21,418 bases of DNA from Candidatus Sumerlaeota bacterium (GTDB lineage Bacteria; Sumerlaeota; Sumerlaeia; MWCT01): the NCBI GenBank assembly GCA_026398545.1, contig JAPLSR010000140.1, forward strand, positions 1 through 21,418, given 5' to 3'. Every line of letters begins with the position of its first letter. The stretch's first letter is position 1. The notes below the pieces were generated by a model that saw only the letters and a program-made list of their open reading frames with translations, ran no database searches and was not told the DNA's origin. Both the position numbers and the translations under genes were made by a program. This document shows, piece by piece, positions 14,907 through 21,418 of the stretch.

Positions 14907-15464
14907 ATGCGAGGGAGAAGGTTCCATGTTGTGGTGGCACTGCTTTTGATGGGAGTTTTTATCTCTTTATCCGGATGCCGTATCCAGCCGCGGGTCAGGA
15001 CCCTGCCGGAGGAAATTCATAACGTGTATGTCCCGATGTTCTTAAATACGTCCTATGAGCCGGGACTGGAGGAACTTGCCACCCGCGCGACAGAGGAGGC
15101 ATTCCTCGCCGATGGGAGGCTGGAGGTGGTTACGCCCGTGAATGCAGATGTCATTGTGCAGGGAACCATCCTCGATTTCATCGACAATATGGGCGCCGCG
15201 GAATCCGACCATTTCCCCCTCATAAACAATATGAATGTCAAGGTGAAAGTTAATCTCTATTCCCCGAAGGACAGGCTTCATCCCATCATGGAATACAAGC
15301 CCTTCACGGTGGGTACTTCATATGTGAGCGATGTGCGCCGGGTGACGATGACAATTCCCGAGGATGCAAAGCAGTCGCTCATGGATGGACTGGGACGCCA
15401 GGTTGCTCTTGAGGTTCTGACGGGGCAATATACAAAACCTGCCGAGGAGCAGAAACCAAAGTAG
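14907..15464 (+). CDS. lptE: LPS-assembly lipoprotein, LptE-like
   Basis: In this family LptE plugs the outer-membrane LPS channel LptD. The 185-aa product has a lipoprotein signal peptide: MRGRRFHVVVALLLMGVFIS followed by lipobox L-S-G-C with the lipidated C24. The mature part starts RIQPRVRTLPEEIHNVYVPM and continues with NTSYEPGLEELATRATEEAF, ADGRLEVV and ADVIVQGTILDF, the layout of the LptE/RlpB alpha-beta fold. The C-terminal helix DGLGRQVALEVLTGQY is also typical. The ATG at 14907 is fixed by AAGGAG with 7 nt spacing; an in-frame ATG at 14877 overlapping lolA's stop is less likely. It forms an envelope-assembly pair with the LolA-like gene. Confidence 0.88.
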   Translation: MRGRRFHVVVALLLMGVFISLSGCRIQPRVRTLPEEIHNVYVPMFLNTSYEPGLEELATRATEEAFLADGRLEVVTPVNADVIVQGTILDFIDNMGAAESDHFPLINNMNVKVKVNLYSPKDRLHPIMEYKPFTVGTSYVSDVRRVTMTIPEDAKQSLMDGLGRQVALEVLTGQYTKPAEEQKPK

Positions 15465-15470
15465 CACTCT

Positions 15471-15481
15471 GGGGGGGGGGG
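15471..15481 (+). other. Run of eleven G in the gap before the kinase gene
   Basis: Eleven G lie 7 nt after the lptE stop and 62 nt before the kinase start. A run this long is prone to slippage. It may be a promoter-length switch or a sequencing artefact. Nothing else is visible in this 79-nt gap. Confidence 0.5.
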
Positions 15482-15543
15482 CGAGAATGTGCATCTGTGA
15501 GACATAGACACCACAACTCTCGCAAAAAAGTCGGAGCGAAGAT

Positions 15544-17526
15544 TTGTTTTATAAGTTCAGACAGTATAATATCCTGATTCTCTCCGTTGTCACATTCCTC
15601 GTGACGCTGGTCCTCATCCTTATTGAGCTGGACCGACAGAATTACCAGGTGAAGAAGAAAGAAATCATTGTCAATTACTGGGATGAATTTTTCCCGCTGG
15701 ACCAGGAGGAGTTAACCCTGCGCTCCCGCCTGATTCTGGAGGCGAAGGGTCTGGAGGAGAGGGAAAAGGCAAAGTCCGCCCTTTTGAAATCGGTCAAGAA
15801 AATTCTGGATGCTGATAACAGCATTTACCGTGTCGCCCTTGAGGATGCCGAGCACCAGATACTGTTAAAGGAGGAGAGGAGCAAGTTCCGCGAATATAAC
15901 ACCCTTTCCAACTCCCTTTTTCTGAAAGGCTTCAGGGGACAGACAAGTCTTAAGATCACCGACCCCGTGAAAAATGTCCCAATGGGCAGACTGATTGTGG
16001 GTTACACCACCCCCAAAGATGACGCCCGCATCCAGGCGCTGACCAGTGAATACCGCATTTATGCCCTGATTGTAATTGTCTTTCTTTCCATTGCGTATTA
16101 TTTTATTTTAATAATTCTGATTTTGCCGGTGAAGCGTGTGGTGGGGAGGTTAGATGAGGCGCGGAGGCGCCCTCCGCTCCTTTTTGAGCGCCCGAAGACC
16201 CTGCTTGAGAGGGAATATAATAATCTTGCGCGAGACTCGCTCCTGACACGCGTCAGCCAGAAGATGAAGGATTTTCTTGCCACGAGCACAAACCTTGACG
16301 GCACACGCATACTTTCCGAACTGCCGGCGTTCATCTCAAACCTCTTCCGTTTTGACATGGTCTGTTTTTTATCCATGAGGCGGAAAGGGGAGAATGAATT
16401 TGAGGTGAGGGGGGAATACACTCAGGGTTGCGTGGATGACCCGGGGCTTCTCAAGGGGCTGGTGGAGCTCATCCTGTCCCAGTCCGCCACACCCGCCATC
16501 CCGCTCATTGAAAAGAATATAAAATACAGCGCACAGATGATAAAGCAGGTTGCGCGCCAGGTCTTTGCCTTCACCGACATTGTCATGGCGGATAAGGATT
16601 ACAAAGACCTCATCGTCTGCGCCTTCATTCCAGATGTGCACCGCTCCTTCCCGCCGGAAAAATGGTATCTCGAAACCTACCGCCTCCTCGCTGATGAAAT
16701 CCGCCTTGGTCTTCAGACGATTGAGAACCAGCGCAAGGTCATTTTCAAGGAGAAGAGCGAGGCAACAATCAGCCTTTCACGCAACCTTGGTCACGACCTC
16801 ACAAACATTATCGCCACCAGCAAGCTCGACCTTCTGGCGGTGAAGTCATTTCTGGACATGGATGAGGAGCAGATTAAGCGCTCTCCGGAGAAGCAGAAGA
16901 TATTCAGGGAGTCCCTTGCCGCCGTTCTCAACAACACGATGTTCCTTCAGCAGATTGTGAATGTTTACCGCTCCTTCTCCTTCATCAAGCGTCCACGGTT
17001 TGAGTATGCGGATGTGAACCGCCTGTTGAGCGAGATTGTCGACCTGTTCCGTCTCTCAACCTCGGCGAATATTGACATCCGCACGAGTTATGCGGCGGAA
17101 ATCCCGCCGTGCCGACTTGAGGAGCGTCTGGTGAAACTGGCGGTGTTCAATATTCTCACGAACGCACTCGATGCAATCAGGCGGAAATCCGGACTGGAGG
17201 GCGTCTCGGGCTTCATCAATGTGAAGACGCTTTTTGACGAGAAGCAAGAGCAGGTTGTCATCTCCATCCGCGATAGCGGAGATGGCATCCGAAATGAGAA
17301 GGGGGAACTTGCCACCCCCCTTGAAATTGAGCGCGTCTTTAATCTCGGCTTCACGACAAAAAAAGAGGAGGAGGGCGAGGGGTTGGGTCTGAACTGGGTC
17401 TATACAATCATCACGGAGTTTCACAAGGGACGAATCCAGCCCCGCAACCACCCCGAGGGGGGCGCGGAGTTTTTGATTTACCTCCACAGGGAAATCCCCG
17501 ACGAGGAGCCGGTTCACTTAAAATGA
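15544..17526 (+). CDS. Membrane sensor histidine kinase with GAF-like domain, 660 aa
   Basis: First partner of the two-component pair with the next gene. The TTG at 15544 is the start, with GGAG 7 nt upstream. Domains: membrane span 9-27; extracytoplasmic sensor of about 145 residues (28-171); second span about 172-195 (IYALIVIVFLSIAYYFILII); HAMP-like or coiled linker 196-235; a GAF-like domain about 237-395; phosphoacceptor helix with H417 in LSRNLGHDLTNII; ATPase domain with N box NILTNALDAI (N540), G1 box DSGDGI (577-582) and G2 box GEGLGLNW (611-618). All catalytic boxes are intact. It ends 20 nt before the response regulator. Signal unknown. Confidence 0.94.
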   Translation: MFYKFRQYNILILSVVTFLVTLVLILIELDRQNYQVKKKEIIVNYWDEFFPLDQEELTLRSRLILEAKGLEEREKAKSALLKSVKKILDADNSIYRVALEDAEHQILLKEERSKFREYNTLSNSLFLKGFRGQTSLKITDPVKNVPMGRLIVGYTTPKDDARIQALTSEYRIYALIVIVFLSIAYYFILIILILPVKRVVGRLDEARRRPPLLFERPKTLLEREYNNLARDSLLTRVSQKMKDFLATSTNLDGTRILSELPAFISNLFRFDMVCFLSMRRKGENEFEVRGEYTQGCVDDPGLLKGLVELILSQSATPAIPLIEKNIKYSAQMIKQVARQVFAFTDIVMADKDYKDLIVCAFIPDVHRSFPPEKWYLETYRLLADEIRLGLQTIENQRKVIFKEKSEATISLSRNLGHDLTNIIATSKLDLLAVKSFLDMDEEQIKRSPEKQKIFRESLAAVLNNTMFLQQIVNVYRSFSFIKRPRFEYADVNRLLSEIVDLFRLSTSANIDIRTSYAAEIPPCRLEERLVKLAVFNILTNALDAIRRKSGLEGVSGFINVKTLFDEKQEQVVISIRDSGDGIRNEKGELATPLEIERVFNLGFTTKKEEEGEGLGLNWVYTIITEFHKGRIQPRNHPEGGAEFLIYLHREIPDEEPVHLK

Positions 17527-17546
17527 TTGTTTATTTGAGGTGACAC

Positions 17547-18842
17547 ATGTCTGTTAAAGTTTTGATTGTGGATGACAACAAGATTTACCGCGATGCCTTC
17601 AGGCGCAATATGATGATTCACAATTTTGACGTCTGCGAGGCGGAACACGGCGGTGACGCCCTTGAGGTGCTGAAGGCGGAGAAACCCGATGTCCTTGTGA
17701 CCGACCTGCGTATGCGCACGCCGACGGAGGGGCTTGACCTCATTCGCCAGGCAAAGGGGATTGACCCCCTTCTCCCCATTGTCATGATAAGCGCTGTCGG
17801 GACGTTTGAAGAGGGCGCTATCGCCACCAAGCTCGGCGCCTCCGATGTCATCAGCAAAACCAACATCGAGGAACGGCTCCAGCGCCTGTATGAGAGCATT
17901 GAGCAGGCGAGCGGGGAATATGAGACAAACCGCAACCTCCTTGCCGAGGTGGGGAGATGTCAGCGGGCTGAGGAGCCCTCTGCCAAGGCGGCGGCAATCG
18001 CCAAACTGGAGGAAATTCTCACACGCAAGAATTTGCATCCCTATATCCAGAGCGAGGCTTATGATTCCCTTGTATCCCTGCGCACAACAGAGATACGCCA
18101 GGATACGGAGGCGGATGCGACCCGTCTTCTCTCCCAGCCGGGACGGGCAGGTCTTCTCAAGGAGATTGAGACCGACATGGGGCGCGAATTCGCCGACTTT
18201 GAAAATTTCCACCCGGACTCCCGTGACTCCCTCCTCACCGCTGAGTTCTTCTACCGTTTCCAGTCATCTGAGGGGGCAACCAAAACCACAACCGACGCAT
18301 TCTCCCGCAATATCGGGTTCTCCTACAGCTTCGCCGTGGAGAATGAGGCAAAATACCGTCTGAAAAAGAAACTCGCCCGCTTTCTAACAAGTCCCCAGAC
18401 CTATGACCTCATCCGCCAGATGCTTGACCCCAGAACGGGACACCTCGACATCTTTTACCACCAGTATCTCCTCCGCCTCCAGACCTCCATCGGCAAGGAT
18501 TACGACTTCACCATTGATAATGTGAAACAGACCTTCCAGCGCATCCTGGAGCATGAGATTCGCTACAAGCCGGACGGCTTGAAGGCGCTCGGCATCGTGA
18601 TAATCTGCTTCGGGCGGAGCTATTCTTACAAAAAGATGAACCAGCCAATAGAGGTGAACAACCCGCTCGGCATGAAGGGCGTTGAGTCCGATATTGAGGT
18701 GATGAAATTCGCCGACCACCTCATCAGCCTGCAACATTTCCGCAATCCCTACATCCATCCCGAAATCAATGTGATGGAAAAAATCTCCAATCTGCGCGAA
18801 ACAGCCTTTAACTGCCTGAGATTTATCTGCCGGCTTGTGTGA
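17547..18842 (+). CDS. Response regulator with C-terminal HEPN-like helical domain, 431 aa
   Basis: Residues 1-120 are a receiver domain: acidic pair D9-D10 in VLIVDDNK, phospho-acceptor D53 in DVLVTDLRM, S82 in MISAVGT and K104 in VISKTN. The remaining 310 residues are mostly helical and contain no recognisable HTH, GGDEF, HD-GYP or AAA+ domain. Residues about 225-431 look HEPN-like (inference): a first helix DSLLTAEFFYRF, a second SFAVENEAKYRLKKKLARFL, and a final R-x4-H motif with N after R (R399-N400-P-Y-I-H404) followed by a long helix EKISNLRETAFNCLRFI. In HEPN RNases this R-N-x3-H motif carries the catalytic Arg and His. ATG 17547 has GAGGTG upstream. The output may be RNA cleavage or protein/RNA binding; a plain scaffold role is also possible. 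Confidence 0.85.
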   Translation: MSVKVLIVDDNKIYRDAFRRNMMIHNFDVCEAEHGGDALEVLKAEKPDVLVTDLRMRTPTEGLDLIRQAKGIDPLLPIVMISAVGTFEEGAIATKLGASDVISKTNIEERLQRLYESIEQASGEYETNRNLLAEVGRCQRAEEPSAKAAAIAKLEEILTRKNLHPYIQSEAYDSLVSLRTTEIRQDTEADATRLLSQPGRAGLLKEIETDMGREFADFENFHPDSRDSLLTAEFFYRFQSSEGATKTTTDAFSRNIGFSYSFAVENEAKYRLKKKLARFLTSPQTYDLIRQMLDPRTGHLDIFYHQYLLRLQTSIGKDYDFTIDNVKQTFQRILEHEIRYKPDGLKALGIVIICFGRSYSYKKMNQPIEVNNPLGMKGVESDIEVMKFADHLISLQHFRNPYIHPEINVMEKISNLRETAFNCLRFICRLV

Positions 18843-18875
18843 ATAACTCCTTCCGCGGGGATGAAGAGAAATAAT

Positions 18876-19301
18876 ATGGACAGGATTCTGGGGATTGATA
18901 CGGGTGAAAAGAGAATCGGCGTTGCTGTGAGCGACCCTCTCGCCCTCACCGCACAGCCGCTGGAAATTGTTAAGCGCGACGGGCAGGGCTCTGAGTGGAA
19001 ACGCCTGAGCGCCCTCATGGAGGAGATGAAGCCCGCACGTGTGGTGGTGGGTCTGCCTCTGAACATGAACGGCACCGAAGGTCCTGCGGCGGAGTCCGCC
19101 CGCCTCTTTGCCAAGACCCTCTCCCGCAAGTTCCCCAAGCTTGAGGTCATTTTTCAAGATGAACGCCTGACTACCGCCGCATCCGAGCGGCTCCTCATCG
19201 AGGCGGGCGTGAGGCGGGAGCATCGCCGCGACAAACGCGACCTCATTGCCGCCACACTTATTCTGCAGACATGGCTGGACATCCAGTCACATTCCAGGTG
19301 A
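18876..19301 (+). CDS. ruvX: RuvX/YqgF family RNase H-like nuclease
   Basis: YqgF proteins act in 16S rRNA 5' end maturation and have been described as Holliday junction resolvase-like; the fold is RNase H. The 141-aa product from ATG 18876 has the family motifs RILGIDTGEKRIGVAVSD (first Asp; canonical GIDYG has Tyr where this has Thr), VVGLPLNMNGTEGP, FQDERLTT (Glu of the active site) and RDLIAATLILQTWL (last Asp). An upstream in-frame ATG at 18861 would add MKRNN; ATG 18876 gives the usual start just before RILGID and has a weak GAAGAG SD. The gene lies 33 nt after the response regulator. Confidence 0.93.
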   Translation: MDRILGIDTGEKRIGVAVSDPLALTAQPLEIVKRDGQGSEWKRLSALMEEMKPARVVVGLPLNMNGTEGPAAESARLFAKTLSRKFPKLEVIFQDERLTTAASERLLIEAGVRREHRRDKRDLIAATLILQTWLDIQSHSR

Positions 19302-19356
19302 GAGGCGGCGGGCAAAAAACATAACTTGTTCCCATCACCGCTTGAATTGATTGTTA

Positions 19357-19399
19357 TCTCTGCGCCCCCGGCGTTCCTTGCGAGAAATATTCTTATCTA
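19357..19399 (+). repeat. CTCTGCG-type dispersed repeat, copy before the HypE-like gene
   Basis: TCTCTGCGCCCCCGGCGTTC then CTTGCGAGAAATATTCTTAT. It is the closest relative of 5132-5174. Being an open frame, it could be mistaken for the start of the next gene (false TTG start at 19351). Confidence 0.65.
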
Positions 19400-19431
19400 C
19401 GAGCTCAATGATTATTAAATTGGGAGGCGCT

Positions 19432-20484
19432 ATGGGCAAATATTTAAGGGACAGATGTTTTGCCGCAGGAAAGCTGCCGGTGGAGTTTCTTGAGCGGATG
19501 CTCAGGATGTTCCCCTGCGATGATAAAGCGGTTGTGATTGGACCGGCGGTCGGTATGGATGCCGCCGCCCTTAGGGTTGGAGGGAAAAAATATCTCCTTG
19601 TCACCACCGACCCCATAACCTTCACCACGGATGAAATCGGCTGGTATGCGGTTTGTGTGAACGCCAATGATATTGCCGTGATGGGCGGGATGCCGGGATG
19701 GTTTTTCGCCACGCTTCTTTTGCAGGAGGGCGGTGCGGCGGAATGCCTTGTCCGTTCTATCTTTTCGGATTTGCGTCGCGCCTGTCGGCGGATGGGCATA
19801 ACACTCTGCGGTGGGCACACGGAAATCACATCTGCCGTCATGCGACCGGTTATCTGCGGGACAATGATAGGCGAGGTCGGGCGGCGGGGAATTATCACCG
19901 CCGGAGGGGCGCATCCGGGGGATGCCATTATTCTCACAAAAGGGCTGGGCATTGAGGGGACGGCGATTCTTGCGCGCGAGCGCAGGGCGCAACTGGGGAA
20001 AAAAATCCCCGCGGATGTTTTGAAGAAGGCGGCGGGATTTCTACATCGTCCCGGCATCGGCGTCGTCAGGGATGCCAAGCTGGCGCTGGAGGCGGGGCAT
20101 GTCACCGCCATGCACGACCCGACTGAGGGAGGGGTGGCAACAGCGCTCCGGGAAATGGGCATTGCTTCGGGCGTTGGGGCGCGAATCTACAGGGAATCCC
20201 TTCCTGTCCGCAAAGAGACAAGACTTATTTGCGAGGCGTTGAAGATTGACCCGCTCGGACTCATCTCATCAGGGGCGCTTCTTGTCACATGCAGGGAGCG
20301 TGATGTGGAGAAGATTCTCCGGAGTCTCACATCGGGGCGGATTTCAGCCTCGCGCATTGGCGAGGTGAGACCCGCTGAGGATGGATTTATCATTGTGGAG
20401 GCAGGGGAGGCGCGCATCCTTCCACGGTTTTCGCGTGATGAGATTGCGCGATATTTTTCAGAGTCAGAAGGTGGTTCTTCCTGA
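19432..20484 (+). CDS. HypE-like AIR-synthase-fold (PurM-like) protein, 350 aa
   Basis: It has the two-domain PurM/HypE layout. The N-terminal half holds GMDAAALRVGGKKYLLVTTD, then WYAVCVNANDIAVMGGMPGW and GGHTEITSAVMRPVICGTMI (ATP/metal-binding and dimer regions). The C-terminal half holds HPGDAIILTKGLGIEGTAIL, MHDPTEGGVATALREMGIAS and DPLGLISSGALLVTC. HypE makes the thiocyanate ligand of NiFe hydrogenase using a C-terminal PRIC cysteine. Here the protein ends LPRFSRDEIARYFSESEGGSS without that cysteine, and no hyp genes are nearby, so a true hydrogenase-maturation role is unlikely. It is better called an AIR-synthase-related ATP-dependent enzyme of unknown substrate. The ATG at 19432 has GGGAGG 4 nt upstream; an ATG at 19408 would add 8 residues. 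Confidence 0.85.
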   Translation: MGKYLRDRCFAAGKLPVEFLERMLRMFPCDDKAVVIGPAVGMDAAALRVGGKKYLLVTTDPITFTTDEIGWYAVCVNANDIAVMGGMPGWFFATLLLQEGGAAECLVRSIFSDLRRACRRMGITLCGGHTEITSAVMRPVICGTMIGEVGRRGIITAGGAHPGDAIILTKGLGIEGTAILARERRAQLGKKIPADVLKKAAGFLHRPGIGVVRDAKLALEAGHVTAMHDPTEGGVATALREMGIASGVGARIYRESLPVRKETRLICEALKIDPLGLISSGALLVTCRERDVEKILRSLTSGRISASRIGEVRPAEDGFIIVEAGEARILPRFSRDEIARYFSESEGGSS

Positions 20485-20502
20485 ACAACCCCATATTGTT
20501 CA
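20482..20502 (+). terminator. Weak hairpin at the end of the plus-strand run
   Basis: TGAACAA, loop CCCCATA, TTGTTCA: a perfect 7-bp stem whose first bases are the stop codon of the HypE-like gene. There is no T-run after it, so it would be a weak terminator or a 3' end stabiliser. It is the only such structure between the plus-strand genes and the opposing tRNA. Confidence 0.4.
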
Positions 20503-20528
20503 AAATTCAGTCATGAGGATTTATATAG

Positions 20529-20549
20529 AAAAGCCCGCCTGAGGCGGGC
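20529..20549 (-). terminator. Rho-independent terminator of tRNA-Ala
   Basis: On the minus strand GCCCGCC, loop TCA, GGCGGGC, then TTTTCT. The stem lies 9 nt after the CCA end of the tRNA and faces the same way. Confidence 0.88.
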
Positions 20550-20557
20550 GATTTATC

Positions 20558-20633
20558 TGGTGGAGTGGAAGGGATTCGAACCCTCGGCCCCAGCGTTGCG
20601 AACGCTGTGCTCTCCCAGCTGAGCTACCACCCC
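20558..20633 (-). tRNA. tRNA-Ala (anticodon CGC)
   Basis: The 76-nt gene folds as a full cloverleaf. The acceptor GGGGTGG pairs with CCACTCC and includes the G3-U70 wobble that marks alanine tRNAs. The D arm is GCTC...GAGC. The anticodon stem is CAGCG/CGCTG with loop TTCGCAA, giving anticodon CGC for codon GCG. The T loop is TTCGAAT on stem GAGGG/CCCTT. Discriminator A and CCA are encoded. It stands alone with its own terminator. The 113 nt upstream contain a TTGACG but no matching -10. Confidence 0.97.
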
Positions 20634-20746
20634 GGAAATTTCCATCTCATCGCAAAAGACATAAAACTCCTTTCCCACAAGTCCCCATTTCGTCAAGGAA
20701 TAAAACAAGCCTTAAGAATTGCTTATTTTATTTTTGTGCAATTTTT

Positions 20747-21136
20747 TTAAAATGACGTCTTGAGGTTGGAGAGGTGTTTCTGGGCGAGGTCAATGTGTTT
20801 CTGGTCGCCAACGGACTGGCTCAACTCCAGGACCTTTTCCCATGTCTCCATTGCCTTGCTGCGCCATGATGGGCGTTTTTCATAAACGATAGCAAGATTG
20901 TTATAGGCGGGTAGAAACTCGGGGTCTATCTTGATTGCCTCCAGATAATGCTCAATTGCCTTTTCATAATCCCCCTGGCGCATGAGTTCCACCGCCTTCC
21001 TGCAACACTCATCAACCTGTTCCTTTGTTGTTTTGCCTGCCTGAGGGACGGTCTGGACTGATGCAGGTTCAATTCCGGGCGCGGGAGATTCCGGGGTGAC
21101 TTGTTTGCACTGAGCGCTTAAGAGAGCGGCAGACAC
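20747..21136 (-). CDS. TPR protein, possibly an N-terminally damaged lipoprotein, 129 aa
   Basis: The C-terminal part has a clear TPR: EQVDECCRKAVELMRQGDYE, then KAIEHYLEAIKIDPEFLPAY and NNLAIVYEK. A second, less regular repeat follows (WEKVLELSQSVGDQKHIDLA). TPRs mediate protein-protein contacts. The start is odd: the only usable codon is GTG 21136, with no SD. The N-terminus (SAALLSAQCKQVTP) looks like the tail end of a lipoprotein signal peptide missing its first half. Upstream the frame is open for 7 more codons, to the TAG of the STAS gene, with which it is in frame. The two may be co-transcribed. A Pro/Ala-rich stretch (PESPAPGIEPA) precedes the repeats. Confidence 0.75.
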   Translation of the reverse strand: MSAALLSAQCKQVTPESPAPGIEPASVQTVPQAGKTTKEQVDECCRKAVELMRQGDYEKAIEHYLEAIKIDPEFLPAYNNLAIVYEKRPSWRSKAMETWEKVLELSQSVGDQKHIDLAQKHLSNLKTSF

Positions 21137-21157
21137 TGGTTTTTGGATGGATAATTC

Positions 21158-21418
21158 CTAACTGACTCCTCCCGCCCGAGGTGTCCCCGTGCGAAGGTTC
21201 GCCTCCTCCTCGTTCAGGGTCTTTATAAGGTTCCCCTTGACAACTAGTGTCTTCCTCAGGATATCAGCATCGGAACCGGTCATGATGTCAAATATGCTAT
21301 GGAGTTTGGATACCAAGAGGATGTCATTAACGGTGCTTGAGGGAGTGACAAGAACCATCCGCGCCTTATTCTTGTTGGATGTCATTTTCAGTCCGACCAG
21401 CACCCCAAGACCGGCGCT
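21158..21418 (-). CDS. STAS-domain protein (anti-sigma factor antagonist-like), partial
   Basis: The frame runs off the right edge, so the 5' part is missing. From the edge it reads SAGLGVLVGLKMTSNKNK, which fits the S-[SA]-G-L-G loop of SpoIIAA/RsbV-type STAS domains; the phosphorylated serine would be at or just beyond the edge. VLVTPSSTVNDILLVSKLHS and IFDIMTGSDA match the last strand and helix of that fold. The tail (ANLRTGTPRAGGVS) is disordered. In this family the protein binds an anti-sigma factor when unphosphorylated. It ends in TAG at 21158, followed in the same frame by the TPR gene 21 nt later. Confidence 0.85.
   Translation of the reverse strand, partial: SAGLGVLVGLKMTSNKNKARMVLVTPSSTVNDILLVSKLHSIFDIMTGSDADILRKTLVVKGNLIKTLNEEEANLRTGTPRAGGVS

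Noticed and set aside
19351..19431. Longer start (TTG 19351) for the HypE-like protein
   Set aside because: The added residues are encoded by the CTCTGCG-type repeat; ATG 19432 has GGGAGG just upstream.
19432..20484. Selenophosphate synthetase (SelD)
   Set aside because: It lacks the N-terminal Cys/Sec-x-Gly-Lys type active-site segment; the order of motifs fits HypE-like proteins better.
20691..20696. TTGACG as a -35 box for tRNA-Ala
   Set aside because: No acceptable -10 element lies 16-18 nt downstream on the minus strand.
20697..20746. AATTGC...GCAATT stem after the TPR gene as a terminator
   Set aside because: The loop is about 15 nt and AT-rich, the stem is weak, and no T-run follows on the minus strand.

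Overview
The window reads as a fragment of the chromosome of an uncultivated Gram-negative bacterium. LolA-like and LptE-like proteins sit side by side, which implies an outer membrane with lipopolysaccharide. Other pointers are a secreted protein with a PT-rich linker and a dockerin-like C-terminus, several secreted beta-rich proteins, an ECF sigma/anti-sigma pair fused to TPRs, and many small dispersed palindromic repeats. This combination suits candidate phyla of the BRC1/Sumerlaeota, Omnitrophota or PVC-neighbour type, but the sequence alone does not fix the phylum.

Layout. 1-650: end of an unidentified gene, a palindromic repeat and a small unknown ORF. 650-5461: minus-strand genes, namely a secreted protein plus pyruvate kinase, a dockerin-like secreted protein, a truncated propeller-type secreted protein, and a 63-residue protein with its own terminator. 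This part is more AT-rich in places and carries copies of a CTCTGCG-type repeat. 5870-20484: an almost unbroken plus-strand run, made of ECF sigma factor, zinc-finger anti-sigma/TPR protein, a 770-residue secreted multi-domain protein, MnmE, a polytopic glycosyltransferase, LolA-like, LptE-like, a histidine kinase, a response regulator with a large C-terminal domain, RuvX/YqgF and a HypE-like AIR-synthase-fold protein. 20529-21418: minus strand, with tRNA-Ala(CGC) and its terminator, a TPR protein and a partial STAS domain protein.

How it may work together. The sigma/anti-sigma/secreted-protein cluster looks like an envelope-signalling unit. The glycosyltransferase, LolA and LptE genes form an envelope-building block. 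The kinase and its regulator, 20 bp apart, look like a dedicated two-component pair. The regulator's output region has no DNA-binding domain that I can see; it ends in an R-N-x3-H motif in a helical context that suggests a HEPN-type fold, so the output may be RNA cleavage or protein binding rather than transcription.

The points most worth a second look are: (i) the kinase/receiver-HEPN-like pair; (ii) a CCC-TGA +1 frameshift configuration at the start of the sigma factor; (iii) a 32-bp palindromic element in five copies, two of them translated inside proteins in different reading frames, and two forming an inverted pair around a start codon; (iv) a seven-A tract that separates a natural-looking start from the body of the glycosyltransferase.
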